From Rufibacter hautae (GTDB taxonomy: Bacteria > Bacteroidota > Bacteroidia > Cytophagales > Hymenobacteraceae), in NCBI RefSeq assembly GCF_008271695.1, contig NZ_VKKY01000003.1, positions 310,001 to 374,000 on the forward strand: a stretch of DNA of 64,000 nucleotides, written 5' to 3'. This document shows positions 1-9,984 of the stretch, piece after piece. Below the pieces are notes generated by a model that worked only from the letters and a program-made list of their open reading frames with translations, was not told the DNA's origin and did no database searches. A program made the translations under genes and the position numbers. Every line of letters begins with the position of its first letter. Position 1 is the first letter of the stretch.

Positions 1-756
1 ATTATCCTGAACCTGAAAATGGTTCGGTTCAAGAAAATTGGTGACCTGGTTGATGATAAAATCACCGTTAGCATCAGCAAGCAAGATACCTTCACTGCCG
101 GTGACATCAATAAATTCTCTGGTTCATTCCAGGTGTTGAATCCTGATCTAGTGATTTGCCACTTGGACCCTGAGTCTTCTTTCGAGATTGAGTTAACTAT
201 TCAAAAGGGAAGAGGCTACGTGCCAGCAGAAGAGAATAGACCAGCAGATCAGGTTTTCGGCCAGATTGCGATTGACGCTATCTTCACGCCTGTTAAGAAC
301 GTGAAGTACAGTGTTGAGAACACTCGTGTTGAGCAGAAGACTGACTATGAGCGTCTCTTATTGGAGATCACGACCGATGGTTCAATCCATCCGGAAGATG
401 CTTTGAAAGGTGCTGCCAATATCCTGATCCAGCATTTCATGCTTTTCTCTGACAACACCATGACTTTTGAGACAGTGAAGCCTGAAGAGGAAGAAGCCGT
501 TGATGAAGAAATGCTGCACATGAGAAAAGTCCTTAAGACTCCTTTGCACGATATGGACCTTTCAGTTCGGGCGTACAACTGCTTGAAAGCAGCTGACATC
601 AGAACTTTAGGTGACTTAGTGCAATTGGATCTTTCAGACATGATGAAATTCCGTAACTTTGGGAAGAAGTCTTTGACTGAGTTGGAAAACTTGGTTTCTG
701 ACAAAGGCCTGACCTTCGGAATGGATATCGCCAAGTACAAATTAGAAGAGGATTAA
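1..756 (+). CDS. rpoA: DNA-directed RNA polymerase subunit alpha (5' partial)
   Basis: Alpha subunit of RNA polymerase: its N-terminal domain dimerises to scaffold beta and beta', and its C-terminal domain contacts upstream DNA and activators. The frame is open from base 1 (reads [15 protein letters not shown]), so the first ~80 residues lie outside the window and the ATG at 19 is internal. The last ~80 residues (around [20 protein letters not shown] and [13 protein letters not shown]) are a typical alpha-CTD with its two helix-hairpin-helix motifs. rplQ follows after 66 bases, the universal order at the end of the ribosomal protein operon. Confidence 0.97.
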   Translation: MILNLKMVRFKKIGDLVDDKITVSISKQDTFTAGDINKFSGSFQVLNPDLVICHLDPESSFEIELTIQKGRGYVPAEENRPADQVFGQIAIDAIFTPVKNVKYSVENTRVEQKTDYERLLLEITTDGSIHPEDALKGAANILIQHFMLFSDNTMTFETVKPEEEEAVDEEMLHMRKVLKTPLHDMDLSVRAYNCLKAADIRTLGDLVQLDLSDMMKFRNFGKKSLTELENLVSDKGLTFGMDIAKYKLEED

Positions 757-822
757 TAATCTACGGCATAATTCCCGATCCCGAAAGGTTGATCGACGGT
801 ATGCACGTGCACAATCAATGTA

Positions 823-1347
823 ATGAGACACGGTAAAAAAAACAACCACTTAGGAAGAACAGCTTCTCACAGAGCTGCAATGCTTTCTAACATGGCTTCA
901 TCTTTAATTCTGCATAAGCGCGTAATCACTACGGTGGCCAAAGCGAAAGCCCTGCGGAAATATGTAGAGCCTCTATTAACTAAATCAAAGAGCGATACCA
1001 CACACTCACGTCGTACTGTATTCTCTTACTTGCAAAACAAAGAGTCTGTTAAAGAACTTTTTGATGGCGTATCAGCCAAAATCGCGAATCGCCCAGGTGG
1101 CTATACCCGCATTTTGAAAACTGGTACTCGTTTGGGTGACAACGCTGAAATGTGTATCATTGAACTTGTTGACTACAACGAGGATATGCTGACCACAACC
1201 GGTACTGCCGCAGCTGCTAAGCCTAAGACAAGACGTCGTTCTTCTGGTAAGAAAACAACTGATGCGCAGGGTTCTACTGATGCACCAGCTGCCACTTCAG
1301 GAGATGCTGCTGCTACTGATTCAGCTGAAACTCCAGCCGCAGAATAA
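823..1347 (+). CDS. rplQ: 50S ribosomal protein L17 with C-terminal extension
   Basis: Large-subunit ribosomal protein bL17. The core (residues 1 to about 125) begins [20 protein letters not shown], the standard L17 start, and contains the expected [21 protein letters not shown] strand region. Total length is 174 residues against roughly 115-130 in many bacteria. The extra ~50 residues are an Ala/Thr/Lys-rich low-complexity tail ([12 protein letters not shown], then alanine-rich), a form common in Bacteroidota. It is the last gene of the ribosomal operon and is followed by a strong terminator. Confidence 0.97.
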   Translation: MRHGKKNNHLGRTASHRAAMLSNMASSLILHKRVITTVAKAKALRKYVEPLLTKSKSDTTHSRRTVFSYLQNKESVKELFDGVSAKIANRPGGYTRILKTGTRLGDNAEMCIIELVDYNEDMLTTTGTAAAAKPKTRRRSSGKKTTDAQGSTDAPAATSGDAAATDSAETPAAE

Positions 1348-1367
1348 TAAGTATGCAATAATTATTG

Positions 1368-1401
1368 AAAAGGGATACGAGATTACTCGTATCCCTTTTT
1401 T
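1368..1401 (+). terminator. Intrinsic terminator of the rpoA-rplQ operon
   Basis: The stem AAAGGGATACGAG pairs perfectly with CTCGTATCCCTTT across a four-base loop (ATTA) and runs into a T tract. It lies 20 bases after the rplQ stop, so it ends the ribosomal protein operon. Confidence 0.92.
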
Positions 1402-1408
1402 ATTTTTG
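1401..1408 (+). promoter_or_regulatory. Possible -7 element for carA
   Basis: TATTTTTG fits the Bacteroidota -7 consensus TAnnTTTG and lies 18 bases before the carA ATG, directly after the T run of the rplQ terminator. I find no matching TTTG at the usual 17-21 base spacing upstream, so this is tentative. Confidence 0.3.
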
Positions 1409-1426
1409 CCACATAAGTAAAACAGA

Positions 1427-2539
1427 ATGAAGCTTCATACAACAACTGATGCAGTATTGGTGCTGGAAGACGGCACAGTTTTCCATGGTAAGAGCCTTGG
1501 AAGAGTTGGAACCACTGGCGGCGAGGTCTGTTTTAACACAGGCATGACGGGCTATCAGGAGATCTTCACAGATCCTTCTTACTACGGCCAGATAGTGATT
1601 ACTACTGTGTCACACGTAGGGAACTACGGGGTGCAGCAGGAAGAAGTGGAATCTGGTAACATCCAGATCAAAGGACTTATCTGCAAGGAGTTTTCGCACC
1701 ATTTTTCCAGAAAGACGGCAGAAGGATCTTTGCAGGAGTATTTCGAGAAAGCCGGCATTGTGGGTATCTGCGAGATTGATACCAGAGAGCTGGTGCGTTA
1801 CGTGCGGGATAAAGGCGTCATGAATGCCATCATCTCCTCTGAGACCACAGATGTGGAAGCTCTTAAGCTGCAGTTGCAAGAAGTGCCCTCCATGGCAGGC
1901 CTGGAACTCTCTTCTAAAGTATCTACTCTCCAGCAGTATGATCTGCCTGTAGCTGAGACTCGGTTTAAGGTGGCTGTCTTAGATTTGGGCGTAAAACGCA
2001 ATATCCTGAATAACCTTACCAGCAGAGGTTGTGAGTGCCGCGTATTCCCTTATGGTACCACCTTTGAAGAAATGGAAGCCTGGGGACCAGACGGATACTT
2101 CATCTCCAACGGTCCTGGAGACCCTGCGGTGACCACCGAAGCGGTGAAAAGCGTAGAGCAGATTCTTGCTATCGAAAAGCCGATGTTCGGGATTTGCATG
2201 GGGCACCAGATTCTGGCCCAAGCAAACGGTATCCCTACTTACAAAATGCACAATGGGCACCGCGGACTTAACCACCCGGTGAAGAACCTGATTACTGGCA
2301 AAAGCGAGATTACTTCGCAGAACCATGGGTTTGCGGTGGACGCTGAAGCAGTGAGAAATCACCCTAACGTAGAAATCACCCACATCAACCTTAACGACAA
2401 CACCGTTGAAGGCATAAGGATAAAGAACAAACCGGCTTTCAGTGTGCAGTACCACCCAGAGTCTTCTCCGGGGCCGCACGACTCTGAGTACCTGTTTGAC
2501 CTCTTTGTGGAGATGCTGGAGAAAGAAAAGAAATCATAA
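1427..2539 (+). CDS. carA: Carbamoyl-phosphate synthase small subunit
   Basis: Glutaminase subunit of carbamoyl-phosphate synthase. It hydrolyses glutamine and channels ammonia to CarB for pyrimidine and arginine synthesis. The N-terminal CPSase small-chain domain covers about residues 1-150 (VLEDGTVFHGKSLG; FNTGMTGYQEIFTDPSYYGQ). The class I glutamine amidotransferase domain covers about 185-365, with GPGDP, the nucleophile Cys257 in FGICMGHQILA, and His343/Glu345 in YHPESSPGPHD, so the triad is complete. Length (370) is normal. carB is not in the window. eno starts 16 bases downstream, so the two may be co-transcribed. Confidence 0.96.
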   Translation: MKLHTTTDAVLVLEDGTVFHGKSLGRVGTTGGEVCFNTGMTGYQEIFTDPSYYGQIVITTVSHVGNYGVQQEEVESGNIQIKGLICKEFSHHFSRKTAEGSLQEYFEKAGIVGICEIDTRELVRYVRDKGVMNAIISSETTDVEALKLQLQEVPSMAGLELSSKVSTLQQYDLPVAETRFKVAVLDLGVKRNILNNLTSRGCECRVFPYGTTFEEMEAWGPDGYFISNGPGDPAVTTEAVKSVEQILAIEKPMFGICMGHQILAQANGIPTYKMHNGHRGLNHPVKNLITGKSEITSQNHGFAVDAEAVRNHPNVEITHINLNDNTVEGIRIKNKPAFSVQYHPESSPGPHDSEYLFDLFVEMLEKEKKS

Positions 2540-2549
2540 ATCAAAATAG

Positions 2550-3833
<1,284 letters not shown>

Positions 3834-3959
3834 TCTGCCTTCAGAAGCGAACCGTATATATCTAGTTTTGACTATGTTTTATAGAAAACAGGCCGAAAAC
3901 AGATTTTACAGAATTGATTCGCCTCTGGTGTAGTTACCTTCTGGATTCTTTGTAAATTC

Positions 3960-3993
3960 ATGGCGGCAAGCGAAAGTTTGCCGCCATTTTTTG
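3960..3993 (+). terminator. Intrinsic terminator after eno
   Basis: ATGGCGGCAA pairs with TTGCCGCCAT around a short GCGAAAG-type loop and is followed by six Ts. It ends only 8 bases before the next start codon, so the downstream gene either shares read-through transcript or starts from a promoter overlapping this hairpin. Confidence 0.9.
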
Positions 3994-4001
3994 TTTAGAC
4001 T

Positions 4002-4307
4002 ATGTTAGCACGCGTCCCTAAATTTTTCCGGAACTTCTATTTCTTGACTGGCGTGGCCTTTCTGGCCTGGATGTTCTTCTTTGACTCCAATGATTTCATC
4101 ACCCAGTTCCAAACTAGCCGCAAACTCACCATACTGGAAGAGGAGCGCGACTATTACCTGGAGAAGATTGCCGAGGTGCAGAAAGACCGCAAGGAATTGA
4201 TGAGTAACCCCGAGTTGCTGGAGAAATTCGCGCGGGAGAAATACCTCATGAAAAAGCCCACGGAGGACCTGTACCTCATTGTAGAAAAAGACGAAGAAGA
4301 GAAGTAA
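4002..4307 (+). CDS. DivIC/FtsB-like septum formation initiator protein
   Basis: Small bitopic membrane protein of the divisome; FtsB/DivIC proteins pair with FtsL and FtsQ/DivIB to activate septal peptidoglycan synthesis. The 101 residues show a short cytoplasmic N-terminus, one membrane segment (about residues 11-28, FYFLTGVAFLAWMFFF), a coiled coil (about 38-75, rich in Glu/Lys/Leu heptads), and the family signature LEKFAREKYLMKKPTEDLYLI. Placement directly after eno matches the eno-ftsB order of many bacteria. Whether it is DivIC or FtsB cannot be separated from sequence alone. Confidence 0.88.
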   Translation: MLARVPKFFRNFYFLTGVAFLAWMFFFDSNDFITQFQTSRKLTILEEERDYYLEKIAEVQKDRKELMSNPELLEKFAREKYLMKKPTEDLYLIVEKDEEEK

Positions 4308-4322
4308 ACTCTCTTTAAATTT

Positions 4323-4365
4323 AAAAGCAGAAGGCGCAACTGGTTAGGTTGCGCCTTCTGCTTTT
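4323..4365. terminator. Bidirectional terminator between divIC-like gene and hscA
   Basis: An 18-bp perfect stem (AAAAGCAGAAGGCGCAAC and its complement) around a 7-base loop, with A tract on the left and T tract on the right. It sits between two convergent genes and can terminate both. Confidence 0.92.
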
Positions 4366-4409
4366 ATGCCTGTTTTTAGGTCATTTTCTGAAAAACTGCC
4401 CTGAAACGG

Positions 4410-6269
4410 TTATTCAATCTTTTTGCCGGTCATGGCTTTCTTGATAGAGATCTGCATCACGCGCTCCGCAAACGGGCTGGTCTGCTCTTCCAGCACATCT
4501 ACGGCCTTCAAGATGGTGTCTTTGTCGCCGGTGGGCAACACGTCTTTCAGGTTTTGCACGTTCTGGTTTGTCAGTTCTATTTCCTCTGGAGTCAGGTGCT
4601 CACCGTTTTTCTGCACGAAACGCTCTACCTGGTAAATCATCTGCTCGGCGGTGGTACGGGCCTCAATGACCATGCGGGTGGAAACATCCTCGCGGGCGTG
4701 GGTAATGGAATCCATCAGCATCTGCTCTACCTGGTCATCGGTGAGGCCGTACTGCGGTTTTACTTCCACTTCCTGCCGTACGCCGGAACGCAGCTCAATG
4801 GCTTCTACTTTCAAGATACCATCGGCATTCAGGATGAAGTTCACGTCTACCTTGGGAAAGCCCGCAGGCATGGCTGGAATGCCCTTCAAATCGAACTCGG
4901 CCAGTTTGCGGTTCTCTTTCACCACATCACGTTCTCCTTGGTACACAGAGATTTTCATGTTCACCTGTCCGTCCACAGAAGTGGTGTACTGCCGACCGGC
5001 TTTAGTGGGGATCTTGGAGTTGCGGGGAATAATGGAATCCATGAGGCCGCCCATGGTCTCAATACCTAAGGTAAGCGGCGTCACGTCTAGCAGCAGGATG
5101 TCTTTGCGGTTCCCAGCCAAGACATCGGCCTGGATGGCGGCACCAAGGGCTACTACCTCATCTGGGTTCAAGGAGTTGTTGGCGGGCTTCCCGAAGAAAT
5201 CGCTCACGGTTTGGTACACCAGGGGCACGCGGGTAGAACCGCCCACCATGATCACGGTGTCAATCTGCTCAGGCTGCAAACCGGCATCTTTTAGAGCCAT
5301 CTGGCAGGACGCTATGGTGCGGTCCACGATAGGTGTGATGAGCGACTCAAATGTGGGCCGGTCTAAGGCTAGTTCTACGCCATGCAGTTGGCTGGTGAAG
5401 GTATTCTGGCTGCTGAGGGTTTTCTTGGCTTCCTCGGCCTGTAAACGCACCGCCTGGGACAGATTCGCATCGGCAGATACCTGCGAGGCCAGGGAAGGGT
5501 TCTGTTGGAACCAATGGTTCACAATGGCGCGGTCCAGATCATCGCCACCCAAATACGTATCACCATTGGTAGACAGCACCTCAAAGATGCCCTGGTGGAT
5601 GCGCAGGATGGAGATGTCAAACGTGCCGCCGCCCAGGTCATACACGGCAATGGTGCGCTCCTCTGATTGGTCTAAGCCAATGCCGTAGGCCAACGAAGCC
5701 GCCGTAGGCTCGTTCACGATGCGCAGTACCTCCAGACCAGCTAGTTTACCGGCATCGCGGGTAGCTTGGCGCTGCGAGTCGTTGAAGTAGGCAGGCACGG
5801 TGATTACCGCGCGGTTTACCGGTGTTTTCAAGGCGTGCTCAGCGCGGGCGCGGAGCTCTTTCAGGATCTCGGCACTCAGCTCAATTGGGGAGTAAAACTT
5901 GTCCTGCACCCGTATCTTCACCAGTCCCTCGGAGTTATCGTCAATGATTTTGTAGCCGAAGAAATCTTTGTGTTCGCCCAGGTCCTGGTAAGATTTGCCC
6001 AGCAAGCGCTTCACTGAGTAAATGGTATTGGCCGGATCGGTGAGCAGGTACTCTTTGGCATTATTGCCCACAATCACTTCGCCTTCCCTGGAAAAATGCA
6101 CCACCGAAGGGACAATGGTTCCGAATCCCTGGTCATTGATGGCAATGGGGGCGTGGTCCTCTGGGTGCATATACGCGACCAGACTGTTGGTAGTACCCAG
6201 GTCAATGCCCACAATCACCTCTTCCTTTTGGATGGAAGCGGTGGTAAGATTTATTGCTATTTTAGCCAT
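4410..6269 (-). CDS. hscA: Hsp70 chaperone, HscA/DnaK type
   Basis: ATP-dependent Hsp70 chaperone. The nucleotide-binding domain (about residues 18-370) has the phosphate-1 motif VGIDLGTTNSLVAY, AVYDLGGGTFDISIL and VIMVGGSTRVPLV. The substrate-binding domain follows (LLLDVTPLTLGIETMGG) with a helical lid to residue 619. The N-terminal extension (MAKIAINLTTASIQKEE) before the first strand and the short C-terminal lid without the EEVD-like tail of DnaK favour HscA, the chaperone dedicated to iron-sulfur cluster transfer. No hscB, iscU or fdx lies beside it, so the HscA assignment rests on sequence style only; a second DnaK paralogue is the alternative. Confidence 0.85.
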   Translation of the reverse strand: MAKIAINLTTASIQKEEVIVGIDLGTTNSLVAYMHPEDHAPIAINDQGFGTIVPSVVHFSREGEVIVGNNAKEYLLTDPANTIYSVKRLLGKSYQDLGEHKDFFGYKIIDDNSEGLVKIRVQDKFYSPIELSAEILKELRARAEHALKTPVNRAVITVPAYFNDSQRQATRDAGKLAGLEVLRIVNEPTAASLAYGIGLDQSEERTIAVYDLGGGTFDISILRIHQGIFEVLSTNGDTYLGGDDLDRAIVNHWFQQNPSLASQVSADANLSQAVRLQAEEAKKTLSSQNTFTSQLHGVELALDRPTFESLITPIVDRTIASCQMALKDAGLQPEQIDTVIMVGGSTRVPLVYQTVSDFFGKPANNSLNPDEVVALGAAIQADVLAGNRKDILLLDVTPLTLGIETMGGLMDSIIPRNSKIPTKAGRQYTTSVDGQVNMKISVYQGERDVVKENRKLAEFDLKGIPAMPAGFPKVDVNFILNADGILKVEAIELRSGVRQEVEVKPQYGLTDDQVEQMLMDSITHAREDVSTRMVIEARTTAEQMIYQVERFVQKNGEHLTPEEIELTNQNVQNLKDVLPTGDKDTILKAVDVLEEQTSPFAERVMQISIKKAMTGKKIE

Positions 6270-6400
6270 GTGTCAAAGTTAATGCAATGCGTTTCCGCAC
6301 ACTTCCGCAAAAGTACGAAGAAATAGCCTCTTACAAGGGTACGGTTTCCTGTGGGATAGGTGGCGAAACTTGCCTGTGATTCCTAAAGAAAGAATCTTAG

Positions 6401-6440
6401 CGCTTTTAAGCTGATTTCCTGAAAATGAGCCTAAAACAGA
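6401..6440. repeat. P1 palindrome copy, degenerate
   Basis: Arms GCTTTTAAGCTGATTT and GAGCCTAAAAC around a short loop; 130 bases upstream of the hscA start. Confidence 0.6.
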
Positions 6441-6468
6441 ATTGGCAAAGAAATGATGCAACGGGTTC

Positions 6469-6670
6469 TTCGCTGGCGCGAGCGTCCCGCTCGTGTCCGC
6501 GCACATGGCAGATCACCCTTTCTGTCATCCTGAAAGGACCTTGTGAGCGAACAGTAGAAGCGTGTCTAAAAGGCTTTTCTAGTTTGGCCACAAGATCTTT
6601 CCAAGAGGACAAATTGGGGAAGGCTTTCAGAAATGCGTGCGGACACGAGCTGCAAGCTCGCGCCAGCGAA
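6469..6670. mobile_element. M2 element: nested inverted-repeat, MITE-like
   Basis: A 202-bp non-coding element. The outer ends are perfect 15-bp inverted repeats (TTCGCTGGCGCGAGC at 6469-6483; complement at 6656-6670). Just inside is a second pair (GCTCGTGTCCGCGCA at 6489 and TGCGGACACGAGC near 6638). Nested inside that is a third, imperfect 23-bp pair at 6523-6545 (starts TGTCATCCTGAAAGG) and 6589-6611. No reading frame of note. A second, truncated copy lies at 51353-51507. It fills most of the 485-base gap between hscA and tldE. Confidence 0.7.
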
Positions 6671-6676
6671 TAAAGA

Positions 6677-6724
6677 AAAAGCGTTTCAGGCCTGATTTTG
6701 TTGAATCAGACCTAAAACGCTTTT
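6677..6724. terminator. P1 palindrome acting as terminator of tldE
   Basis: AAAAGCGTTTCAGGCCTGATTT pairs with the complementary right arm AATCAGACCTAAAACGCTTTT, two mismatches. On the minus strand it ends in a T run 30 bases after the tldE stop, so it is a good intrinsic terminator as well as a member of the P1 family. Confidence 0.8.
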
Positions 6725-6754
6725 CTGTTGAAATGAAATTCTCAGTGAACTTTC

Positions 6755-8089
6755 TTACACCGCATCAGACAAACTGCTGAAGGTGAAATCCCGGATTTTA
6801 AGCGGAGGCAGCAGGTAGTTGTTTGAGGATTCGCCGCTTACTACGCGCTCGGTTTTACCCAAGGCTTCAAGATTGTTGAGCATGATGATGGGGCTTTCGT
6901 TGAAGCGGAAGTTCTTGACGGCGTGTTTGATCTTGCCGTTTTCAATGTAGAAGGTTCCGTCGCGGGTGAGGCCGGTGAGCAGGAGTGTCTGCGGGTCCAC
7001 GCTTCTGATGTACCACAGGCGGGTCACCAGAATGCCTTTCTGCGTTCCTTTGATCATGTCTTCCAGGCTTTGGGTACCGCCCTGCATGATGGCCGAGTTA
7101 GGAAAAGGCACCGGCGTTATTTTCTTCTGCTGCGCCCAAAAGCGGGAGACCGGAATCTGTTTCACCACGCCTTTGTCTATCCAGGTGACTTTGTTCAGGG
7201 CCTGTCCGTCCTGCGCCCAAGGAGAGGTGGGTAGCTCGGGGTGCGCCGGGTCTGAGTAGATGGTCACGCGTTCGTCCACCAGTTTCTGCCCAAGTTTGTT
7301 TCCGCCTCCGGCCTTACTTAAAAAGCTGCGGCCTTCGTCGGCAGAGCGGGCATCCATGTTGAAGAACAGGTTCTCCAGCATCACGGCTACAGCGGCCGGT
7401 TCCAGAATCACGGTGTACTTGCCCGGTTCCAGGGCCTTGGCATCTTTGGAGCCAGTGGCTTTAATTACGGCAATATTGGAGGCCGTGGCGGTGTTCAGTT
7501 TGTTCACGTCATTGAAGCCCCGCGAAACATACCCAGAGCCGGTGCCGTCTGGCGTGCGCACGGTAAGGGAAAAGTCCACCCCGGTGTCTGTATTGTAGGC
7601 GAACAGCCCTTTGCTGTTCATCATCGATTGGAACCCTACCGAGTCTTGCAGGTAACCGGCGGCGGTCAGGTTTTTGGCTTTTGCCGCCGAGATGCTTTGC
7701 GCCACCATCTCGGCCCGTTTGTCTGGCGTAATGGCTGCCGTGGCCGCCACGTACGGGCTGGTGGCGATGTATTTCTGCGGACCCAGCACGCCCATATACT
7801 CGGGGTTTTCGGGGGCAAGTTTAGCTAATTCCTCTGAGCGGCGGACCACTTTCTCCAGCGACGCATCGTCAAACTCATTGATGGTAGCGGTGCCCACTTT
7901 CTTCCCAAAAGAGGACTGCACCACCAACGACGTGGTGTGCGCCTCACCTGCGGTAGACACGGAATTGCGCGCGTAGCGCACGTTCCCAGATTTGCTGCCA
8001 TTCAGGTTGGCCTCGCATTCATCGGCTTTACTCAAGGCCATTACCTTCTTCAGGATGGCCTGCGCTTGTTCTTGGGTATATATTGCCAT
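6755..8089 (-). CDS. TldE/PmbA-family protein (TldD partner subunit)
   Basis: Non-catalytic partner subunit of the TldD/TldE metalloprotease, which in E. coli processes microcin B17 precursor and CcdA. From the chosen start (MAIYTQEQAQ) it is 444 residues. The U62/PmbA fold is recognisable from the N-terminal antiparallel domain (residues 1-190) and the C-terminal half with VILEPAAVAVMLENLF, GGGNKLGQ, and LWYIRSVDPQTLLLTGLTRDGTFYIENGKI. No HExxxH motif is present, as expected for TldE. The frame is open 29 codons further upstream, but that stretch lies in a repetitive hairpin, so ATG 8089 is preferred. tldD lies immediately upstream on the same strand. Confidence 0.87.
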   Translation of the reverse strand: MAIYTQEQAQAILKKVMALSKADECEANLNGSKSGNVRYARNSVSTAGEAHTTSLVVQSSFGKKVGTATINEFDDASLEKVVRRSEELAKLAPENPEYMGVLGPQKYIATSPYVAATAAITPDKRAEMVAQSISAAKAKNLTAAGYLQDSVGFQSMMNSKGLFAYNTDTGVDFSLTVRTPDGTGSGYVSRGFNDVNKLNTATASNIAVIKATGSKDAKALEPGKYTVILEPAAVAVMLENLFFNMDARSADEGRSFLSKAGGGNKLGQKLVDERVTIYSDPAHPELPTSPWAQDGQALNKVTWIDKGVVKQIPVSRFWAQQKKITPVPFPNSAIMQGGTQSLEDMIKGTQKGILVTRLWYIRSVDPQTLLLTGLTRDGTFYIENGKIKHAVKNFRFNESPIIMLNNLEALGKTERVVSGESSNNYLLPPLKIRDFTFSSLSDAV

Positions 8090-8128
8090 TGGTAGATACG
8101 TCTGATGTTGATAGAAACTGCTTGTTTT

Positions 8129-8202
8129 AGTTCTGAGTCTTGAGTTCTGAGTCCTGAGTTGTAAAAAATGACTCAAGACTATGGACTCAGAACTCAGGAC
8201 TG
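8129..8202. repeat. Hairpin built of GAGTTCTGAGTC-type short repeats
   Basis: The left arm holds AGTTCTGAGTCTTGAGTTCTGAGTCCTGAGTT-like repeats (8129-8160) and the right arm holds their complement, ACTCAAGACTATGGACTCAG followed by AACTCAGGACT. A heptad-like unit TTCTGAG/TCCTGAG recurs within each arm. It sits in the 121-base gap between tldD and tldE, on their shared transcript. Confidence 0.65.
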
Positions 8203-8210
8203 GAAAACCG

Positions 8211-9842
8211 TTAGATTTTCCGACCTGTATTGATCACGTTCACGCCGTTGAAGCGCGTGGTAGCGGAACCGTGCGAAACCGCGCTGACTTGCGTAGGCTG
8301 GCCTTTGCCATCGAAGAAGGAACCACCTAGGCGGTAGTCGCTCTCGTCACAGACGGCGGCGCAGGAGTTCCAGAATTCCTGGGTGTTGCTTTGGTAGGCC
8401 ACGTCTTTGAGCGGGCCCACAATCTTGCCGTCTTTGATCTCGTAGTACAGCTGCCCGCCAAACTGGAAGTTATAGCGCTGCTGGTCAATAGAAAAGGAAC
8501 CATCGCCTATGATGTAGATGCCTTTCTCCACGTTCTTGATCATGTCATCTACGCTCAGTTTCTGCTTGCCGGCAGCCAAAGACACATTAGGCATGCGCTG
8601 GAACTGCACCGAGCTCCAATTGTCGGCGTAGCAGCATCCGTGCGATTCTTTTTCTCCCAGCATGTGTACCTGGTCTCTGGTGGCCTGGTAGTTCACCAGC
8701 GTACCGTCTTTCACTAGATCCCAACGTTTGGTTTTCACGCCTTCATCGTCATACCCCACCGCGCCCAGGGAACCGGGCTGCACTTTATCGGCGAAGAGAT
8801 TCACCTGCGGGCTGCCGTACTTGAAGTTTTTGGATTTCCATTTGTCCAGCGTAGCGAAGGAGGTCCCGGCGAAGTTAGCCTCGTAGCCCAGCACGCGGTC
8901 CAGTTCCAGCGGGTGGCCCACACTCTCATGGATGGTAAGCCACAGGTGCGAGGGGTCCAGCACCAGGTCATATTTGCCGGCCAGGACAGATTTAGCGGTC
9001 AGTTTCTCCTTGGCTTGTTTAGCGGCGGCGGTGGCATCTTCCACCATGTCATAGGTTCTGCCGTAGCGGGTGGTAATGCCTTTGATTTTATCGGCGGGCC
9101 GACCGCTTAGGTATTCGAAGCCCATCCCGGTGGGAGCGCTCAACGATTGCCGCGTCTCGAACTTGCCGGTTTTCTGGTCAATGGCCGTGACGTTGAGCAC
9201 GGGCCAGATGCGGTGCACGTCCTGTTCAATGTAAGAGCCATCTGTAGACGCGAAGTATTTCTGCTCGTTTACCAAAAATAAGGCCGAATTCACGTAGTTG
9301 GCGCCGTTCTGCATGGCGGCGGCGTTGGCGCCCAAGAGAATGTCTACCTTTTCCTTGAGCGGCACCTCAAAGGCATTGCGCTCAATGGGTGTTTTCCAGC
9401 TCACCTCGCCGTAGCCTTGTTGCGGGGCCAGTTGTACTGGCTCGGTCTGCAGCTTAGAGTTCGCCTTGGCAATGGCTACGGCCAGTTCGGCAGCTTTAGC
9501 AGCCCCGGCGGGCGAGACTTCGTCAATGGCCGAGAACCCCCAGGTACCGTTTACCAAGACGCGCACACCCAAGCCAAAAGACTCGGTGTTCACGGTGTTC
9601 TGCACCTTGTCTTCCCGAGTAATGAGGTACTGGTTCAGGTAGCGGCCAATCCGGACGTCGGCGTAGGAAGCACCTTTAGACGTGGCGGCGTTGAGGGCCG
9701 CATCGGCAATTTGTTTCTTCACGGCTGCTTCCAGAGGAGTGAGCATCGCCTCCGGGGCCACATCGTTGCCCCAGAGCGGAATCGGCAGCATGAGGGTACC
9801 AAACCCAAGGCCGGAAAGTTGAAGGAAATCGCGTCTTTTCAA
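8211..9842 (-). CDS. tldD: TldD-family metalloprotease with Tat signal
   Basis: Catalytic subunit of the TldD/TldE protease. The zinc motif HExxxH is present as HESVGH at residues 305-310, in the context HESVGHPLELDRVLGYE. The rest of the U62 fold follows, ending with GGSFFDGKGQPTQVSAVSHG. The N-terminus MKRRDFLQLSGLGFGTLMLP is a twin-arginine signal (RRDFLQ plus a hydrophobic stretch), so this copy is predicted to be exported, unlike E. coli TldD. Length 543 is longer than the ~480 of the cytosolic type, the difference being the leader and linker. tldE follows on the same strand, about 120 bases downstream. Confidence 0.92.
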   Translation of the reverse strand: MKRRDFLQLSGLGFGTLMLPIPLWGNDVAPEAMLTPLEAAVKKQIADAALNAATSKGASYADVRIGRYLNQYLITREDKVQNTVNTESFGLGVRVLVNGTWGFSAIDEVSPAGAAKAAELAVAIAKANSKLQTEPVQLAPQQGYGEVSWKTPIERNAFEVPLKEKVDILLGANAAAMQNGANYVNSALFLVNEQKYFASTDGSYIEQDVHRIWPVLNVTAIDQKTGKFETRQSLSAPTGMGFEYLSGRPADKIKGITTRYGRTYDMVEDATAAAKQAKEKLTAKSVLAGKYDLVLDPSHLWLTIHESVGHPLELDRVLGYEANFAGTSFATLDKWKSKNFKYGSPQVNLFADKVQPGSLGAVGYDDEGVKTKRWDLVKDGTLVNYQATRDQVHMLGEKESHGCCYADNWSSVQFQRMPNVSLAAGKQKLSVDDMIKNVEKGIYIIGDGSFSIDQQRYNFQFGGQLYYEIKDGKIVGPLKDVAYQSNTQEFWNSCAAVCDESDYRLGGSFFDGKGQPTQVSAVSHGSATTRFNGVNVINTGRKI

Positions 9843-9984
9843 GGTGGAAGAATTTAAGGGTTAGTTACTTAAATGTAAGAATTTCAGGCGCATTTGCAAG
9901 GAAGTTGTATTGGTTATTTTCTATATACAAGCTAGTGTGAGAGGCCGGTTCCTTTCTACTCCTTGATGTAAGTTTGAATTCTAA

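Noticed and set aside
4651-5688. 345-codon plus-strand ORF opposite hscA
   Set aside because: Lies entirely within the chaperone gene on the other strand; composition is that of a reverse-frame shadow.
4410-6269. Iron-sulfur assembly operon around hscA
   Set aside because: No iscS, iscU, hscB or fdx beside it, so an operon cannot be claimed.
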